From Methylobacteriaceae bacterium (GTDB lineage Bacteria > Pseudomonadota > Alphaproteobacteria > Rhizobiales > Beijerinckiaceae): 53,635 nt of DNA. The stretch lies in assembly GCA_020638135.1 (NCBI GenBank), contig JACKJE010000020.1, forward strand, positions 1-53,635, in the 5' to 3' direction. Position 1 is the first letter of the stretch. The number at the start of each line of letters is the position of its first letter. The notes below the pieces were generated by a model. That model searched no databases and was not told the origin of the DNA. It saw only the letters and a list, made by a program, of their open reading frames with translations. The position numbers and the translations under genes are program-made. Shown here one piece after another: positions 26,842 to 35,379 of this stretch.

Positions 26842-26856
26842 GTCCATTATATGGAC
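26842..26856 (-). promoter_or_regulatory. Palindromic operator GTCCATTATATGGAC over a candidate -10
   Basis: A perfect palindrome with 6-bp arms and a 3-base centre. Read towards the monooxygenase gene it contains TATAAT, with CTGTTG 16 bases before it as a possible -35. The region is unusually AT-rich for this DNA. A repressor here would block the monooxygenase promoter. ATGGAC also occurs near the IclR promoter at about 29414. Confidence 0.5.
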
Positions 26857-26973
26857 GATGTTTCTAACAACAGCTCGTCGTCGGTGTCGCGCGCGGTTCA
26901 AAAATCATCTGCCTGCGCGCCGATCGGCGCAGGACGCCGATCGCGGGGGAGATGCGTCTCACTCCCGGGGACC

Positions 26974-28281
26974 CTATTCGGCGGAGCGCGCATCGAAGTT
27001 GGCGACCTTGCGAATAGGCGCAAGCCTGAAACTCCCGTCGAGAAGCGCCGGCTTCGGATAATAGGCGCGCAAGACGAGGCGGAACGGGCCGGCAGGCGCG
27101 GGCAGCCAATTCGCTTCGAGTGCCGCGGGAGGGCGCTCGTGCGAGATCCATATGGTCACGCCGGCGCCGGTCTCTGATTTCGTGGTCCGGTTGGTCAGCG
27201 CGTACCGGTTCAGGGGATTGTCGACGAGAAAGCGCGCGCCGCTCGGCATATTTTCGTAGAGCGTCAGCGACCAGAAAGCGTCGGTAGGAATGCCGCTCTC
27301 GGGCAACCGCAGGCAATAGATATTGCTCCCTTTCAGCTCCTCGTCCCGGAAATCGCGTTCGGTATTGACGTAGAACGCCTCCGTGATCGGCAGTGCGAGA
27401 AGTCCGCCGCGAGCGACTGTCGCGCGAAGCAGGTACGACGTGCCGAAGTCGCCCAGATTCCGCGGGGAATAGATCCAGTGATCGATGGACTTGCGCGCCG
27501 TTGCGAGGTATCCGCGCAGGCGGGCGAGGAAATCGGGGATCAGCTCGTTCCAGCGTCGCATCGATGCGTTGAACGCGACGTCGTCGACCAATTCGCTCGG
27601 CAGCAAACCAACCTGTTCGAGAAGCCGCCGAATGCCCGCTTCGTAGGATTTCGGCGGGTTTCGCGATAGCGCGTCGCGGATGAGCGACACGAAATCCTCT
27701 CCCGCATCCTTGCTTCTTGCAGGCGCGTCTTTGGACTGCGCCTCGCCCATGGGGACGACGGCCAGCGCATGCTGGATGGCGCGCGCCTTCGGCAGATCAA
27801 CGTCGTCGTAGACGAGGACGCGCGCAAATAACATTACGTCGTCAAACGGCGCCTGGATCACTGTCTCGTTCTTCGGCAATGGCCCGGTCCAGTTCGGTCC
27901 GACCAGGATCGCCTCCCCGCCGGCAACACCGAAGTCGCGGTAGGTGAGGAGAGCGAAATTGTTCGTGTACATGTCGAGAAGGGCGATGCTGAGATAGCGG
28001 CCGTCGGCGGGCGGAAGCTTCACGCGCACCGGCGCGTTCGAGAGGTCCAGCCAGGCCACCGAATAGAGCGTATCGATGTTCGGCGTCGTCACCCAGCGGT
28101 CGGCGGCGGTCGCCAGCTTTTCCTGATGCCAGAACGCGTTCAGCCCGGTGTAGTTGGAATTGCTGGGATCGAACAGGGCGTTCCAGCGCAGCTTCGCCAT
28201 TTCGTAGAGAGGAAAGGCGAATTCGAAAGCTTCGTAGAACTGATCGTCGTTGATCGCGTGTGATGATGCGGCCTGTGTCAC
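26974..28281 (-). CDS. DUF1254/DUF1214 domain protein
   Basis: 435 residues from GTG 28281 (AAAGGAAA upstream). N-terminal DUF1254 features: TTPNIDTLYSVAWLDLSNAP and GRYLSIALLDMYTNNFALL. C-terminal DUF1214 features: FWSLTLYENMPSGARFLVDN and NWLPAPAGPFRLVLRAYYP. The longer open frame to 28536 runs into the SDR gene and is Arg/Ser-rich noise, so it was not used. The two domains commonly occur together in proteobacterial proteins of poorly known function. No signal peptide is seen. It lies 61 bases downstream of the SDR gene. Confidence 0.85.
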   Translation of the reverse strand: MTQAASSHAINDDQFYEAFEFAFPLYEMAKLRWNALFDPSNSNYTGLNAFWHQEKLATAADRWVTTPNIDTLYSVAWLDLSNAPVRVKLPPADGRYLSIALLDMYTNNFALLTYRDFGVAGGEAILVGPNWTGPLPKNETVIQAPFDDVMLFARVLVYDDVDLPKARAIQHALAVVPMGEAQSKDAPARSKDAGEDFVSLIRDALSRNPPKSYEAGIRRLLEQVGLLPSELVDDVAFNASMRRWNELIPDFLARLRGYLATARKSIDHWIYSPRNLGDFGTSYLLRATVARGGLLALPITEAFYVNTERDFRDEELKGSNIYCLRLPESGIPTDAFWSLTLYENMPSGARFLVDNPLNRYALTNRTTKSETGAGVTIWISHERPPAALEANWLPAPAGPFRLVLRAYYPKPALLDGSFRLAPIRKVANFDARSAE

Positions 28282-28342
28282 GGTGCGTTTCCTTTGTATG
28301 TCGAATGTGGTCGGGAGCTGGAGCGGCAGAGCCTTGCGACGC

Positions 28343-29305
28343 TCAACCCAGTTTCCAGCCGGCGTCCCGCACGATCGCGCGATGGAATTCCGGCGTATAG
28401 GCGTCTTCAGGATTTGCGCGCACGCGCTCGTCGATGATGCGCGCGTCGTCGCCGACGAGAATGCGCCAACGGCCGTCGCGGACGCCCTCGCAGATGATTT
28501 CCGCCGCCCGCGCCGCCGTCGTCGGCGCATTGTCATGGAAGGCTTGCGCCACCGTCGCGCCCATCGCGGCGATGTCCTGGTCGCTCATGCGCGATACATC
28601 GACGCCGTTTCGCGACAGTCGGACGCGAACGGCCGCTATGTCTTCGGGCCTCAGTTCATTGGCGCCGCCGGTGTGCACGCGACGGGAATTGGCCGGCAGC
28701 GCCGTGCCGACGTGACCGGGCATGACGACCGAGCATTTGACGTGCGGCGCGTTGATCCTGAGGTCGATCATCAGCGCTTCGGAAAAACCGCGCACCGCAA
28801 ATTTGGCGGCGCTGTAGGCTGTGTGCGCTATATCGGGTCCGACCGTCGCCCATTCGCCGTTGATGCTCGACACGTTGACGATGCGCCCCTCGGGCGCGCG
28901 CACGAGCATGGGCAGGAAGGTGCGGACGCCGAGATAGACCCCGCCCCAGCAGATGCCGAACGTGCGGTCCCATTCGTCGCGCGTATTGGTGAACATGCTG
29001 CCGCCGCCGCCGACGCCGGCGTTGTTGAACAGAAGGTGTATCTTGTCGGTCGCCTGTTCCGTTTCCACCTCGTCGCGAAATTTCACCATCTGGGCCTCAT
29101 CGGAGACATCAGCGATGTGGGTCGTGATCCGGATGCCGGAGCGGCCCTCGCTCTCGCACAGGCGCTGCGTCTCGAGCATCGCCTCGCGCGACACGTCGCA
29201 AATCGCGACGTGACATCCCTCCGCCGCGAGCCTGCGTGCCAGCTCGCGGCCTATGCCCGTTCCGCCGCCGGTCACGACGGCAATCTTTCCCGCAAAGTCT
29301 TCCAT
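28343..29305 (-). CDS. Short-chain dehydrogenase/reductase
   Basis: 320 residues, longer than the 250-280 usual for the family because of an extended C-terminal region (from about residue 210) with GVRDGRWRILVGDDARIIDERV. Cofactor motif TGGGTGIG at 12-19, NNAG at 94-97, Ser147, Tyr164 and Lys168 (YSAAK). Asp37 (AICDVS) suggests NAD. It heads the minus-strand pair with the DUF1254 gene and is divergent from the IclR gene across 137 bases, so it is a likely target of that regulator. Confidence 0.9.
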   Translation of the reverse strand: MEDFAGKIAVVTGGGTGIGRELARRLAAEGCHVAICDVSREAMLETQRLCESEGRSGIRITTHIADVSDEAQMVKFRDEVETEQATDKIHLLFNNAGVGGGGSMFTNTRDEWDRTFGICWGGVYLGVRTFLPMLVRAPEGRIVNVSSINGEWATVGPDIAHTAYSAAKFAVRGFSEALMIDLRINAPHVKCSVVMPGHVGTALPANSRRVHTGGANELRPEDIAAVRVRLSRNGVDVSRMSDQDIAAMGATVAQAFHDNAPTTAARAAEIICEGVRDGRWRILVGDDARIIDERVRANPEDAYTPEFHRAIVRDAGWKLG

Positions 29306-29382
29306 GCATTCCCTCCCGGATCGTGTGAGCGCCCTGTCGGACAGCCGGCCAGGATCGACTGGGTCAATTTCCGAATTTTATA

Positions 29383-29419
29383 TTGACAACATCGATCGCG
29401 ATCGTCAAGATAATGGACA
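29383..29419. promoter_or_regulatory. Divergent promoter/operator region of SDR and iclR-like genes
   Basis: TTGACA (29383-29388) is followed by the 12-bp palindrome CGATCGCGATCG (29393-29404), a GATAAT (29409-29414) and an ATGGAC half-site (29414-29419). The -35/-10 spacing is 20 bases, longer than ideal, so the exact promoter is uncertain. GCGATCG is shared with the inverted repeat at 24957, and ATGGAC with the palindrome at 26842. Confidence 0.4.
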
Positions 29420-29442
29420 ATTGATCTGAAAGGCTCCATTTC

Positions 29443-30333
29443 ATGGTGGTCCATTGGCCCCATCGCTCCAACCCCTCCGACGCTCGGCAAAGCGAGAAGG
29501 CGGCTGCGCGCGAATTCCCCGACGCCGGATTTGCGGCGACCCTGGCCAAAGGGCTGGCGGTGCTCGAGGCCTTCGAAATCGGATCGACATGGCTTGGAAA
29601 TACCGAGTTGGCCGCGTGCACCGGCCTGACACGGCCGACCGTCGCCCGTCTGTCGCACACGCTCGCCGAGTTGGGCTATCTTCGTTACGACGCGACCAAA
29701 TCCAAATACCGCCTCGGCGTCCGATGTGCGCGCATGACCTACCCATTGCTGGCGGCGCTGGAATTCAGGCAGACGGCACGGCCACTCATGCAGGAACTGG
29801 CGACAGGCCTCGGCGGCATAGTGTCGATCGGGCTGCTGGACGCCGACTCCTGCGTCTATGTGGAATCCGCTCGCTCGGGCGACGTCGGACCGCATGTGCC
29901 CGACGTCGGGCGAAGCGTTCCGATTGTCCGCACCGCGATCGGCCGCGTACTGGCGAGCATGCTGCGACCCGAAGAAGCTGTGGCGCTGGACGAGCGGATG
30001 AAGCGCGAAGCGCCGGACGATTGGGCGGCCTTCGGTGAACAATATCTCGCCGGTCGGCAGGAGTGCGCCACGCAAGGCATGGCAATTTCGTACGGCGACT
30101 GGGTGTCCACGGTCCATGCGGTCGCCACGCCCCTGTTTCGCGCGCGCGAAACGGGCGACTGCTTCGCGATCAATTGCGGCGTGCCTGCGTTCCGGCTTCG
30201 CCCGGGCCAGATCGAAAGCGAAGTCGGTCCCAGGCTGAAGGCGCTTGCGGCAAGCATCCGCCAGCTGGCCGGGGAAGCGCAACCGGTTCCAGGCGCGTCG
30301 GCGGGTTCCGGAAGACTTGTCGAGCACGCATGA
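29443..30333 (+). CDS. IclR-family transcriptional regulator (paralogue of the one at 20413)
   Basis: 296 residues, with a winged helix-turn-helix (KGLAVLEAFEIGS; RPTVARLSHTLAELGYLRYD) and an IclR effector domain (IVSIGLLDADSCVYVESARS). It closely matches the other IclR protein in this window, in opposite orientation, so one probably arose from the other by duplication. It diverges from the SDR gene and precedes the ABC importer by 74 bases on the same strand, placing it between the two halves of the catabolic region. A palindrome lies in the gap after it. Confidence 0.9.
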   Translation: MVVHWPHRSNPSDARQSEKAAAREFPDAGFAATLAKGLAVLEAFEIGSTWLGNTELAACTGLTRPTVARLSHTLAELGYLRYDATKSKYRLGVRCARMTYPLLAALEFRQTARPLMQELATGLGGIVSIGLLDADSCVYVESARSGDVGPHVPDVGRSVPIVRTAIGRVLASMLRPEEAVALDERMKREAPDDWAAFGEQYLAGRQECATQGMAISYGDWVSTVHAVATPLFRARETGDCFAINCGVPAFRLRPGQIESEVGPRLKALAASIRQLAGEAQPVPGASAGSGRLVEHA

Positions 30334-30370
30334 TCGGCGCGAAGGGCTTCGACGCGACAGAAAATCAACA

Positions 30371-30385
30371 TTGGCGCGCCGCCAA
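30371..30385. promoter_or_regulatory. Palindrome TTGGCG-CGC-CGCCAA
   Basis: A perfect inverted repeat with 6-bp arms between the IclR gene and the first binding-protein gene, 22 bases before the ATG and just upstream of the ribosome site GGGAGGG. Possible operator; GC-rich palindromes arise readily in this DNA, so modest confidence. Confidence 0.35.
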
Positions 30386-30407
30386 CAAGAACCGGGAGGG
30401 AAACGTC

Positions 30408-31409
30408 ATGAAGATATCAAATTTGCTCGGAGCAGCCGGGATTGCAGCGCTCCTTTGCGCTGGTGCGGCGCGCGCCGAAGAAACAACCGTCCGAATTCAG
30501 GACTATGCCGGCAACGGCAACATGCTCTACCGGATTGCCCAGTCCAAAGGCTATTGCGCGAAGCGCGGCATAAAGTGTCAGTTGCAGATGGTCGCCTCGG
30601 GCCCGCTCGGCATGCAGGCGCTGCTCGCCAAGAGCATCGACGTCGCCTTCGTGCCGCCGGAGGTCGCCATCAACGCTTCGCTGAAAGGCGCCGTTGTCAA
30701 GACGATCGTGAGCGGCGCGCAGCGCAATGTCTTTCTGATTGTCGCGCGGAACGATCTGAAAATTCCGGACGGCGACAAGGATTTCAAGGCGATGATGGCC
30801 GCGTTGAAAGGCAAGAAGATCGGCGTGCCCGCGCGCGGATCCGGCGCTGAATTGCAGTTCGCTTTGATGGCGGTGAAGGCAGGGTTGAACCCGAACGACT
30901 ACACGTATGTCGCAGTCGGCATGACGAACACGTCTCATGGCGCCCTGATGTCACAGCAGATCGACGCCAGCATGACTTACGAACCCTCGGCCTCGATGTG
31001 TAATGTCCTCAAATCCTGCACAACGGTCTATCGCGGCGCATTTGCGACAGAGCCGAAGGAAATCGGCGGCACGAACGGCGCCTCGGCCGACATGTTTGTC
31101 ACGCAGGAGATGATCGAAAAGTCGCCGAAGGTCATCGACGGCCTGATCGCCGCAGCGAAAGAGGCCGAAGCCTTCATTCAGAACCCCGCGAATTTCCCGG
31201 AGGCGCTGAAGATCGCCAAGACCTACTTCGAGTTCAAGATGCCGAAGGGCGACGAGGTGATGGAGGTTTCGCTCAAGAGCAACTTGCCGTCCTACAAGGC
31301 GGGCGTGTCGCGCGACGCTCTGAAGCAGATCGCCGCGAACATGCTCGAAATGAAGCAGATCCCCGCGCCGTTCGATACGAGCAAGATCGTCTACGACAAG
31401 GCGCCATGA
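30408..31409 (+). CDS. ABC transporter periplasmic substrate-binding protein (SsuA/NMT1-like), copy 1
   Basis: 333 residues with a Sec signal peptide (cleavage after ARA, about residue 23). The fold resembles the SsuA/TauA/NMT1 group that binds small anionic or aromatic organics: periplasmic strands VRIQDYAGNGNMLY, then KSIDVAFVPPEVAINASLKG, then KKIGVPARGSGAE. It has four cysteines matched in copy 2 (Cys50, Cys57 and a later pair in ASMCNVLKSC), possibly forming disulfides. The substrate is unknown; the downstream dehydrogenases and CoA-transferase suggest an organic acid, alcohol or ketone. ATG 30408 follows GGGAGGG. Confidence 0.87.
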   Translation: MKISNLLGAAGIAALLCAGAARAEETTVRIQDYAGNGNMLYRIAQSKGYCAKRGIKCQLQMVASGPLGMQALLAKSIDVAFVPPEVAINASLKGAVVKTIVSGAQRNVFLIVARNDLKIPDGDKDFKAMMAALKGKKIGVPARGSGAELQFALMAVKAGLNPNDYTYVAVGMTNTSHGALMSQQIDASMTYEPSASMCNVLKSCTTVYRGAFATEPKEIGGTNGASADMFVTQEMIEKSPKVIDGLIAAAKEAEAFIQNPANFPEALKIAKTYFEFKMPKGDEVMEVSLKSNLPSYKAGVSRDALKQIAANMLEMKQIPAPFDTSKIVYDKAP

Positions 31410-31584
31410 GGGGGACGCCCAGCCAAATCTCTATGCACCGCCGAGCTCCGGACGTCTCATCGGGCAACCCTGAGCTGCGCCGACCGCCCGGCGTTGCAGA
31501 CGATCAAATAGTGCGTGAAAGCGACGGAAAACCGTTCTCCCGTAGTCGATGCGCACACGAAGATACAATCAGGAGGGTAGAGCC

Positions 31585-32586
31585 ATGAATATTTCAAAGA
31601 GTCTCGCCGCCACGGGGATCATCGCTCTCGCAGGGATCGGCGCAGCGCGCGCGGAAGAAACGACCGTCAAGTTCCAAGATTATCCGGGAACTGGCAACAC
31701 GCTGTTCCGTATGGCCGCGGCGAAAGGCTATTGCGAGAAGCACGGCATCAAGTGCGTGTTCCAGACCATCCCGGCGGCGCCGCTCGGCGTGCAGGCGCTG
31801 CTGGCGGGCAGCATCGATGTCGCCTATGCGCCGCCGGAGGTCGTGATCAACGCATCGCTCAAGGGCGCCGCGCTCAAGGCCATCGCGACTGGGGCGCAGG
31901 ATAATGTGATCGAGATCGTGGCGCGCAACGGCCTGGACATTCCCGATGGAGACAAGGACTTCAAGGGCATGATGGCCGCGCTCAAGGGCAAGAAGATCGG
32001 CGTGCCCGCACGCGGCTCCGCCGCGGAACTGATTTTCGGCTTCATTGCGGAAAAGGCCGGCGAGAAAGCCGGCGACTACACTTACGTCGCGGTCGGCGGT
32101 CCCGTCACGTCGACCGGCTCGCTGAAATCGGGCCAGATCGACGCGAGCGTTACATATGAGCCCTCAGGCTCGATTTGCGACGTGACCAAGGAATGCAAGA
32201 GCCTCTACCGTGCGGCTACTGCGAAGGAGCCGAAAGAGATTTCCGGCACGAACGGCGCCGCGGTCGTCTATGTCGTGACCCAGGCAATGATCGACAAGTC
32301 CCCGAAGCTGATCGACGCGATCATCGCAGCGGCGAAAGACGCAGAGGCCTTTGCCCAGAACCCGGCCAATTTTCCGGAGGCGCTCAAGATCACCAAGAGC
32401 TACTTCGAACTGAAAATGCCGCACGGCGCCGAAATTCTCGAATATTCGCTGAAACGTTCGATCCTGGCCCAGAGGCCGCACATTTCGCTGGACGCAATGA
32501 AGCAGATCGCGGCCAACATGCTTGCGACGAAGCAGATCGCCGAGCCCTTCGATACGTCGAAGATCATCTACGACAAGGCGCCGTGA
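31585..32586 (+). CDS. ABC transporter periplasmic substrate-binding protein (SsuA/NMT1-like), copy 2
   Basis: 333 residues, identical in length to copy 1 and similar throughout (VKFQDYPGTGNTLFRMAA; GSIDVAYAPPEVVINASLKG; KKIGVPARGSAAE; both end FDTSKI.YDKAP). Signal peptide ends near ARA. The cysteine pairs are conserved (KGYCEKHGIKC and GSICDVTKEC). It follows copy 1 after 175 bases without a gene, so the pair is a tandem duplication. ATG 31585 is preceded by AGGAGGG. The two copies may widen the ligand range of one transporter. Confidence 0.87.
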   Translation: MNISKSLAATGIIALAGIGAARAEETTVKFQDYPGTGNTLFRMAAAKGYCEKHGIKCVFQTIPAAPLGVQALLAGSIDVAYAPPEVVINASLKGAALKAIATGAQDNVIEIVARNGLDIPDGDKDFKGMMAALKGKKIGVPARGSAAELIFGFIAEKAGEKAGDYTYVAVGGPVTSTGSLKSGQIDASVTYEPSGSICDVTKECKSLYRAATAKEPKEISGTNGAAVVYVVTQAMIDKSPKLIDAIIAAAKDAEAFAQNPANFPEALKITKSYFELKMPHGAEILEYSLKRSILAQRPHISLDAMKQIAANMLATKQIAEPFDTSKIIYDKAP

Positions 32587-32597
32587 CGGGGAGTGCG

Positions 32598-33428
32598 ATG
32601 AACGATATGACCGCCATGAACGCTGCCGACAGCGCGCGCGCAATAGGCGCGCCCGCGATCGAGCTGCGCGATCTCACGATGCGCTTCGGCGTGGGCACGG
32701 CTTCGCCCGTGCTCGCGGTCGACCGCGTGTCGTTTTCGCTCGCCCCCGGCGAATTCGTCTCGCTGATCGGCCCGTCGGGCTGCGGCAAGACGACCATCCT
32801 CAACCTCCTGACCGGCCTCCTCGCCGAGGAGCCCGAAGGCGATGTGCGCGTGCTCGGGAAACACCCGAGCGCCGGCAATCCCGACATCGCCTACATGCTC
32901 GCGCGCGACAGCCTGCTGCCATGGCGCTCGGCGCTCGGCAACGCCGCCTTCGGCATGGAGGTGCGCGGCGCGCCGAAGAAGGAGCGCGAGGCCCGCGCGC
33001 TCGAATTGCTGAAGGAAGTCGGCCTCGGCGATTTCGCCGACAAATATCCCAAGGCCCTGTCGCACGGCATGCGCCAGCGCTGCGCGCTCGCCCGCACCTT
33101 CGCGCTCGACAGCCCCGTCCTCCTGATGGACGAGCCCTTCGGCGCGCTCGACGCGCAGACCAAGCTCACCCTCGAGGACGTGCTGATGCGGCTCTGGTCG
33201 GCGCATCGCAAGACCGTCGTCTTCGTCACGCACGATCTCGCCGAAGCCATCGCTTTGTCGGACCGCGTCATCGTGATGAGCGCGCGGCCCGGCCGCATGA
33301 TCGCCGACGTGCCGATCGACCTGCCGCGCCCGCGCTCCGTGCGCAAATTGCAGAGCGATCATCGCTTCCACGAATATTACGCCCATCTCTGGGGCCTGCT
33401 CGAACAGGGAACGACCGGCGATGAATAA
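32598..33428 (+). CDS. ABC transporter ATP-binding protein with variant Q-loop and signature
   Basis: 276 residues from ATG 32598. Walker A GPSGCGKT at 58-65, Walker B LLMDEP at 175-180 and H-loop His212 are intact. The usual Q-loop Gln is replaced by Ala102 (IAYMLARDSLLPW) and the signature LSGG reads LSHG (154-157, ALSHGMRQR). I have seen related LARD/LSxGMRQR variants in this subfamily, so this is probably functional. It starts 11 bases after binding protein 2 and overlaps the permease by 8 bases. Confidence 0.9.
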   Translation: MNDMTAMNAADSARAIGAPAIELRDLTMRFGVGTASPVLAVDRVSFSLAPGEFVSLIGPSGCGKTTILNLLTGLLAEEPEGDVRVLGKHPSAGNPDIAYMLARDSLLPWRSALGNAAFGMEVRGAPKKEREARALELLKEVGLGDFADKYPKALSHGMRQRCALARTFALDSPVLLMDEPFGALDAQTKLTLEDVLMRLWSAHRKTVVFVTHDLAEAIALSDRVIVMSARPGRMIADVPIDLPRPRSVRKLQSDHRFHEYYAHLWGLLEQGTTGDE

Positions 33429-34176
33429 GACCTTCCGCCTCGGCCTCGGCCACGTCGCCTTCATCGTCGCCTTCATCGCGGTCTGGGAATTGGCCAGCCG
33501 CGCCGGCATGCTCGATCCCACCTTCTTCGGCCGCCCGTCCGGCATCGTCGCCTATCTCTGGAACGGCTTCTTCGTCGAGCGCAATCTGTGGAACGATCTG
33601 TTCTACACGATCCTGGCGGCGACCATCGCCTTCTGGGCGGGCAGCATCGCGGCGGTGCTCGTCGGGCTCGTCTTCGCCATGCTGCCGCGCGTGCACAAGG
33701 CCTGCGAGCCCTATCTCACCCTGCTCAACGCGATGCCGCGCATCGCGCTCGCACCGCTGTTCCTGCTGTGGTTCGGGCTCGGCGTCGGCTCGAAGATCGC
33801 GGTCGCCATCAGCCTCGTCTTCTTCATCGTCCTGTCCTCGACGGTGGCGGGCATCCGCGGCGTCAATTCCGATCATCTCGTGCTGTCGCGCGCGCTCGGC
33901 GCGAAACCGCGCGACATCTTCTTCAAGGTGACGCTGCCGTCGGCCGTGCCGGTAATCTTCTCGGGGCTGCGGCTCGGCCTCGTCTACTCGCTGCTCGGCG
34001 TGGTCGCGGCCGAACTCTTGGCGGCCGAACACGGGCTCGGCCAGGTGCTCGCCTATCTGCAATCGACCTTCGACATGAACGGCGTGATGGCGCTCCTCTT
34101 CCTGCTCGCCTTCCTCGGCCTCTCCATAACCGTCGCCATGAACTGGATCGAACGCAGATTGCTCGTCTGGCAGTAG
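33421..34176 (+). CDS. ABC transporter permease (SsuC/TauC-like)
   Basis: A 251-residue inner-membrane permease with about six helices and the coupling-helix (EAA) segment LSRALGAKPRDIFFKVTLPSAVP. It overlaps the ATPase gene by 8 bases. With the two binding proteins it completes one importer of the nitrate/sulfonate/bicarbonate type. A GC hairpin (CCGGGC / GCCCGG, 34205-34226) lies between this gene and the alcohol dehydrogenase; it is followed by A not T on the plus strand, so it is not a canonical terminator for this operon. Confidence 0.9.
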   Translation: MNKTFRLGLGHVAFIVAFIAVWELASRAGMLDPTFFGRPSGIVAYLWNGFFVERNLWNDLFYTILAATIAFWAGSIAAVLVGLVFAMLPRVHKACEPYLTLLNAMPRIALAPLFLLWFGLGVGSKIAVAISLVFFIVLSSTVAGIRGVNSDHLVLSRALGAKPRDIFFKVTLPSAVPVIFSGLRLGLVYSLLGVVAAELLAAEHGLGQVLAYLQSTFDMNGVMALLFLLAFLGLSITVAMNWIERRLLVWQ

Positions 34177-34246
34177 CGCGAGACATACTGGCATAATCGA
34201 CTGGCCGGGCGTCCTGTAATGCCCGGAAAAAATCCCCGGAGGAAAC

Positions 34247-35338
34247 ATGCGCGCAGCCGTTCTCTATGAGCCCAACAAGCCGCTGGTGATCGAAAGCGTC
34301 GGCGTGCGCAAACCCAAGGCGCGCGAGGTCCTGTTGCGCACGGCTTGCGCGGGTCTCTGCCATTCCGATCTGCACTTCATGGAAGGTCTCTATCCGCATC
34401 CGCTGCCGGCGGTGCTCGGACACGAGTCCGCCGGCATCGTCGAGGAGGTCGGCGAGGACGTGACCTATGTAAAGAAGGGCGATCGGGTCATCTCCTGCCT
34501 GTCCGTTTTCTGTGGCGTCTGCGAGCAATGCACCTCCGGTCGTCCGGCGATCTGCACCGGCGTCGACGTCAAGCTGCCGCCGGGCGTCTCCGACCGCATG
34601 GTGTGGAGCAAGCCGGGCAATATCCACCAGTTCCTCAATCTCTCGTCCTTCGCCGAGCAGATGCTGGTACATGAAAATGCGATCGTGAAAATCCGCGAGG
34701 ACATGCCGCTCGACCGCGCGGCCCTTATCGGCTGCGGCGTCATCACCGGAACGGGCGCTGTCTTCAACACGGCCGGCGTGAAGCCCGGCGAGACCATGGT
34801 CGTGATCGGCTGCGGCGGCATCGGCATGGCCGCGATCAACGGCGGCGCGATCGCCGGCGCCGGTCGCATCATCGCGGTCGACACCAATCCGCAGAAGCTG
34901 GCGATGGCGCTCGAATTCGGCGCGACCGATATCGTCAATGCCCGCGATGGCGATCCCGTCGCGCAGGTGCTCGAATTGACCAAGGGCGGCGCGCATCACA
35001 CGTTCGAGGCGGTCGGCGCGAAGGCGACGGCCGAACAGGCGTTCAAGATGCTGGGCTTTGGCGGCGTCGCCACGATCATCGGCATGATCCCGTTCGGCAC
35101 GAATATCGAGCTGCATGGCTTCGATTTCCTGCGCGGCGAAAAGAAAATTCAGGGCTCGGCCATGGGCTCCAACCGGTTCCGCACGGACATGCCGCGTCTC
35201 ATCGAGCATTATCTGCGCGGCAAGCTGAACCTCGATAAATGGATTTCCGCGCGCATCAAGCTCGACGAGATCAATGACGGCTTCGCCAGAATGAAATCCG
35301 GCGAGGTTCTTCGCTCGGTCATCATGTTCGACGCGTAG
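34247..35338 (+). CDS. Zinc-dependent alcohol dehydrogenase (MDR superfamily)
   Basis: 363 residues. Catalytic zinc ligands Cys38, His59 and Cys163 (IGCGV); structural zinc cysteines 89, 92, 95 and 103; NAD Rossmann motif GCGGIG at 188-193 with Asp212 favouring NAD. The layout matches the class III/benzyl-alcohol-dehydrogenase branch, oxidising a primary alcohol to an aldehyde or acting reversibly. ATG 34247 follows GGAGG. It leads the plus-strand set ADH, acyl-CoA dehydrogenase, CoA-transferase, SDR. Confidence 0.92.
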   Translation: MRAAVLYEPNKPLVIESVGVRKPKAREVLLRTACAGLCHSDLHFMEGLYPHPLPAVLGHESAGIVEEVGEDVTYVKKGDRVISCLSVFCGVCEQCTSGRPAICTGVDVKLPPGVSDRMVWSKPGNIHQFLNLSSFAEQMLVHENAIVKIREDMPLDRAALIGCGVITGTGAVFNTAGVKPGETMVVIGCGGIGMAAINGGAIAGAGRIIAVDTNPQKLAMALEFGATDIVNARDGDPVAQVLELTKGGAHHTFEAVGAKATAEQAFKMLGFGGVATIIGMIPFGTNIELHGFDFLRGEKKIQGSAMGSNRFRTDMPRLIEHYLRGKLNLDKWISARIKLDEINDGFARMKSGEVLRSVIMFDA

Positions 35339-35379
35339 CGCGCGCTCGTCGACGAAGCAGGGTAAGAAAGAAACGACCC

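Noticed and set aside
34205..34226. Hairpin CCGGGC / GCCCGG as terminator of the first ABC operon
   Set aside because: Followed by an A run on the plus strand, so polarity is wrong for the plus-strand operon.
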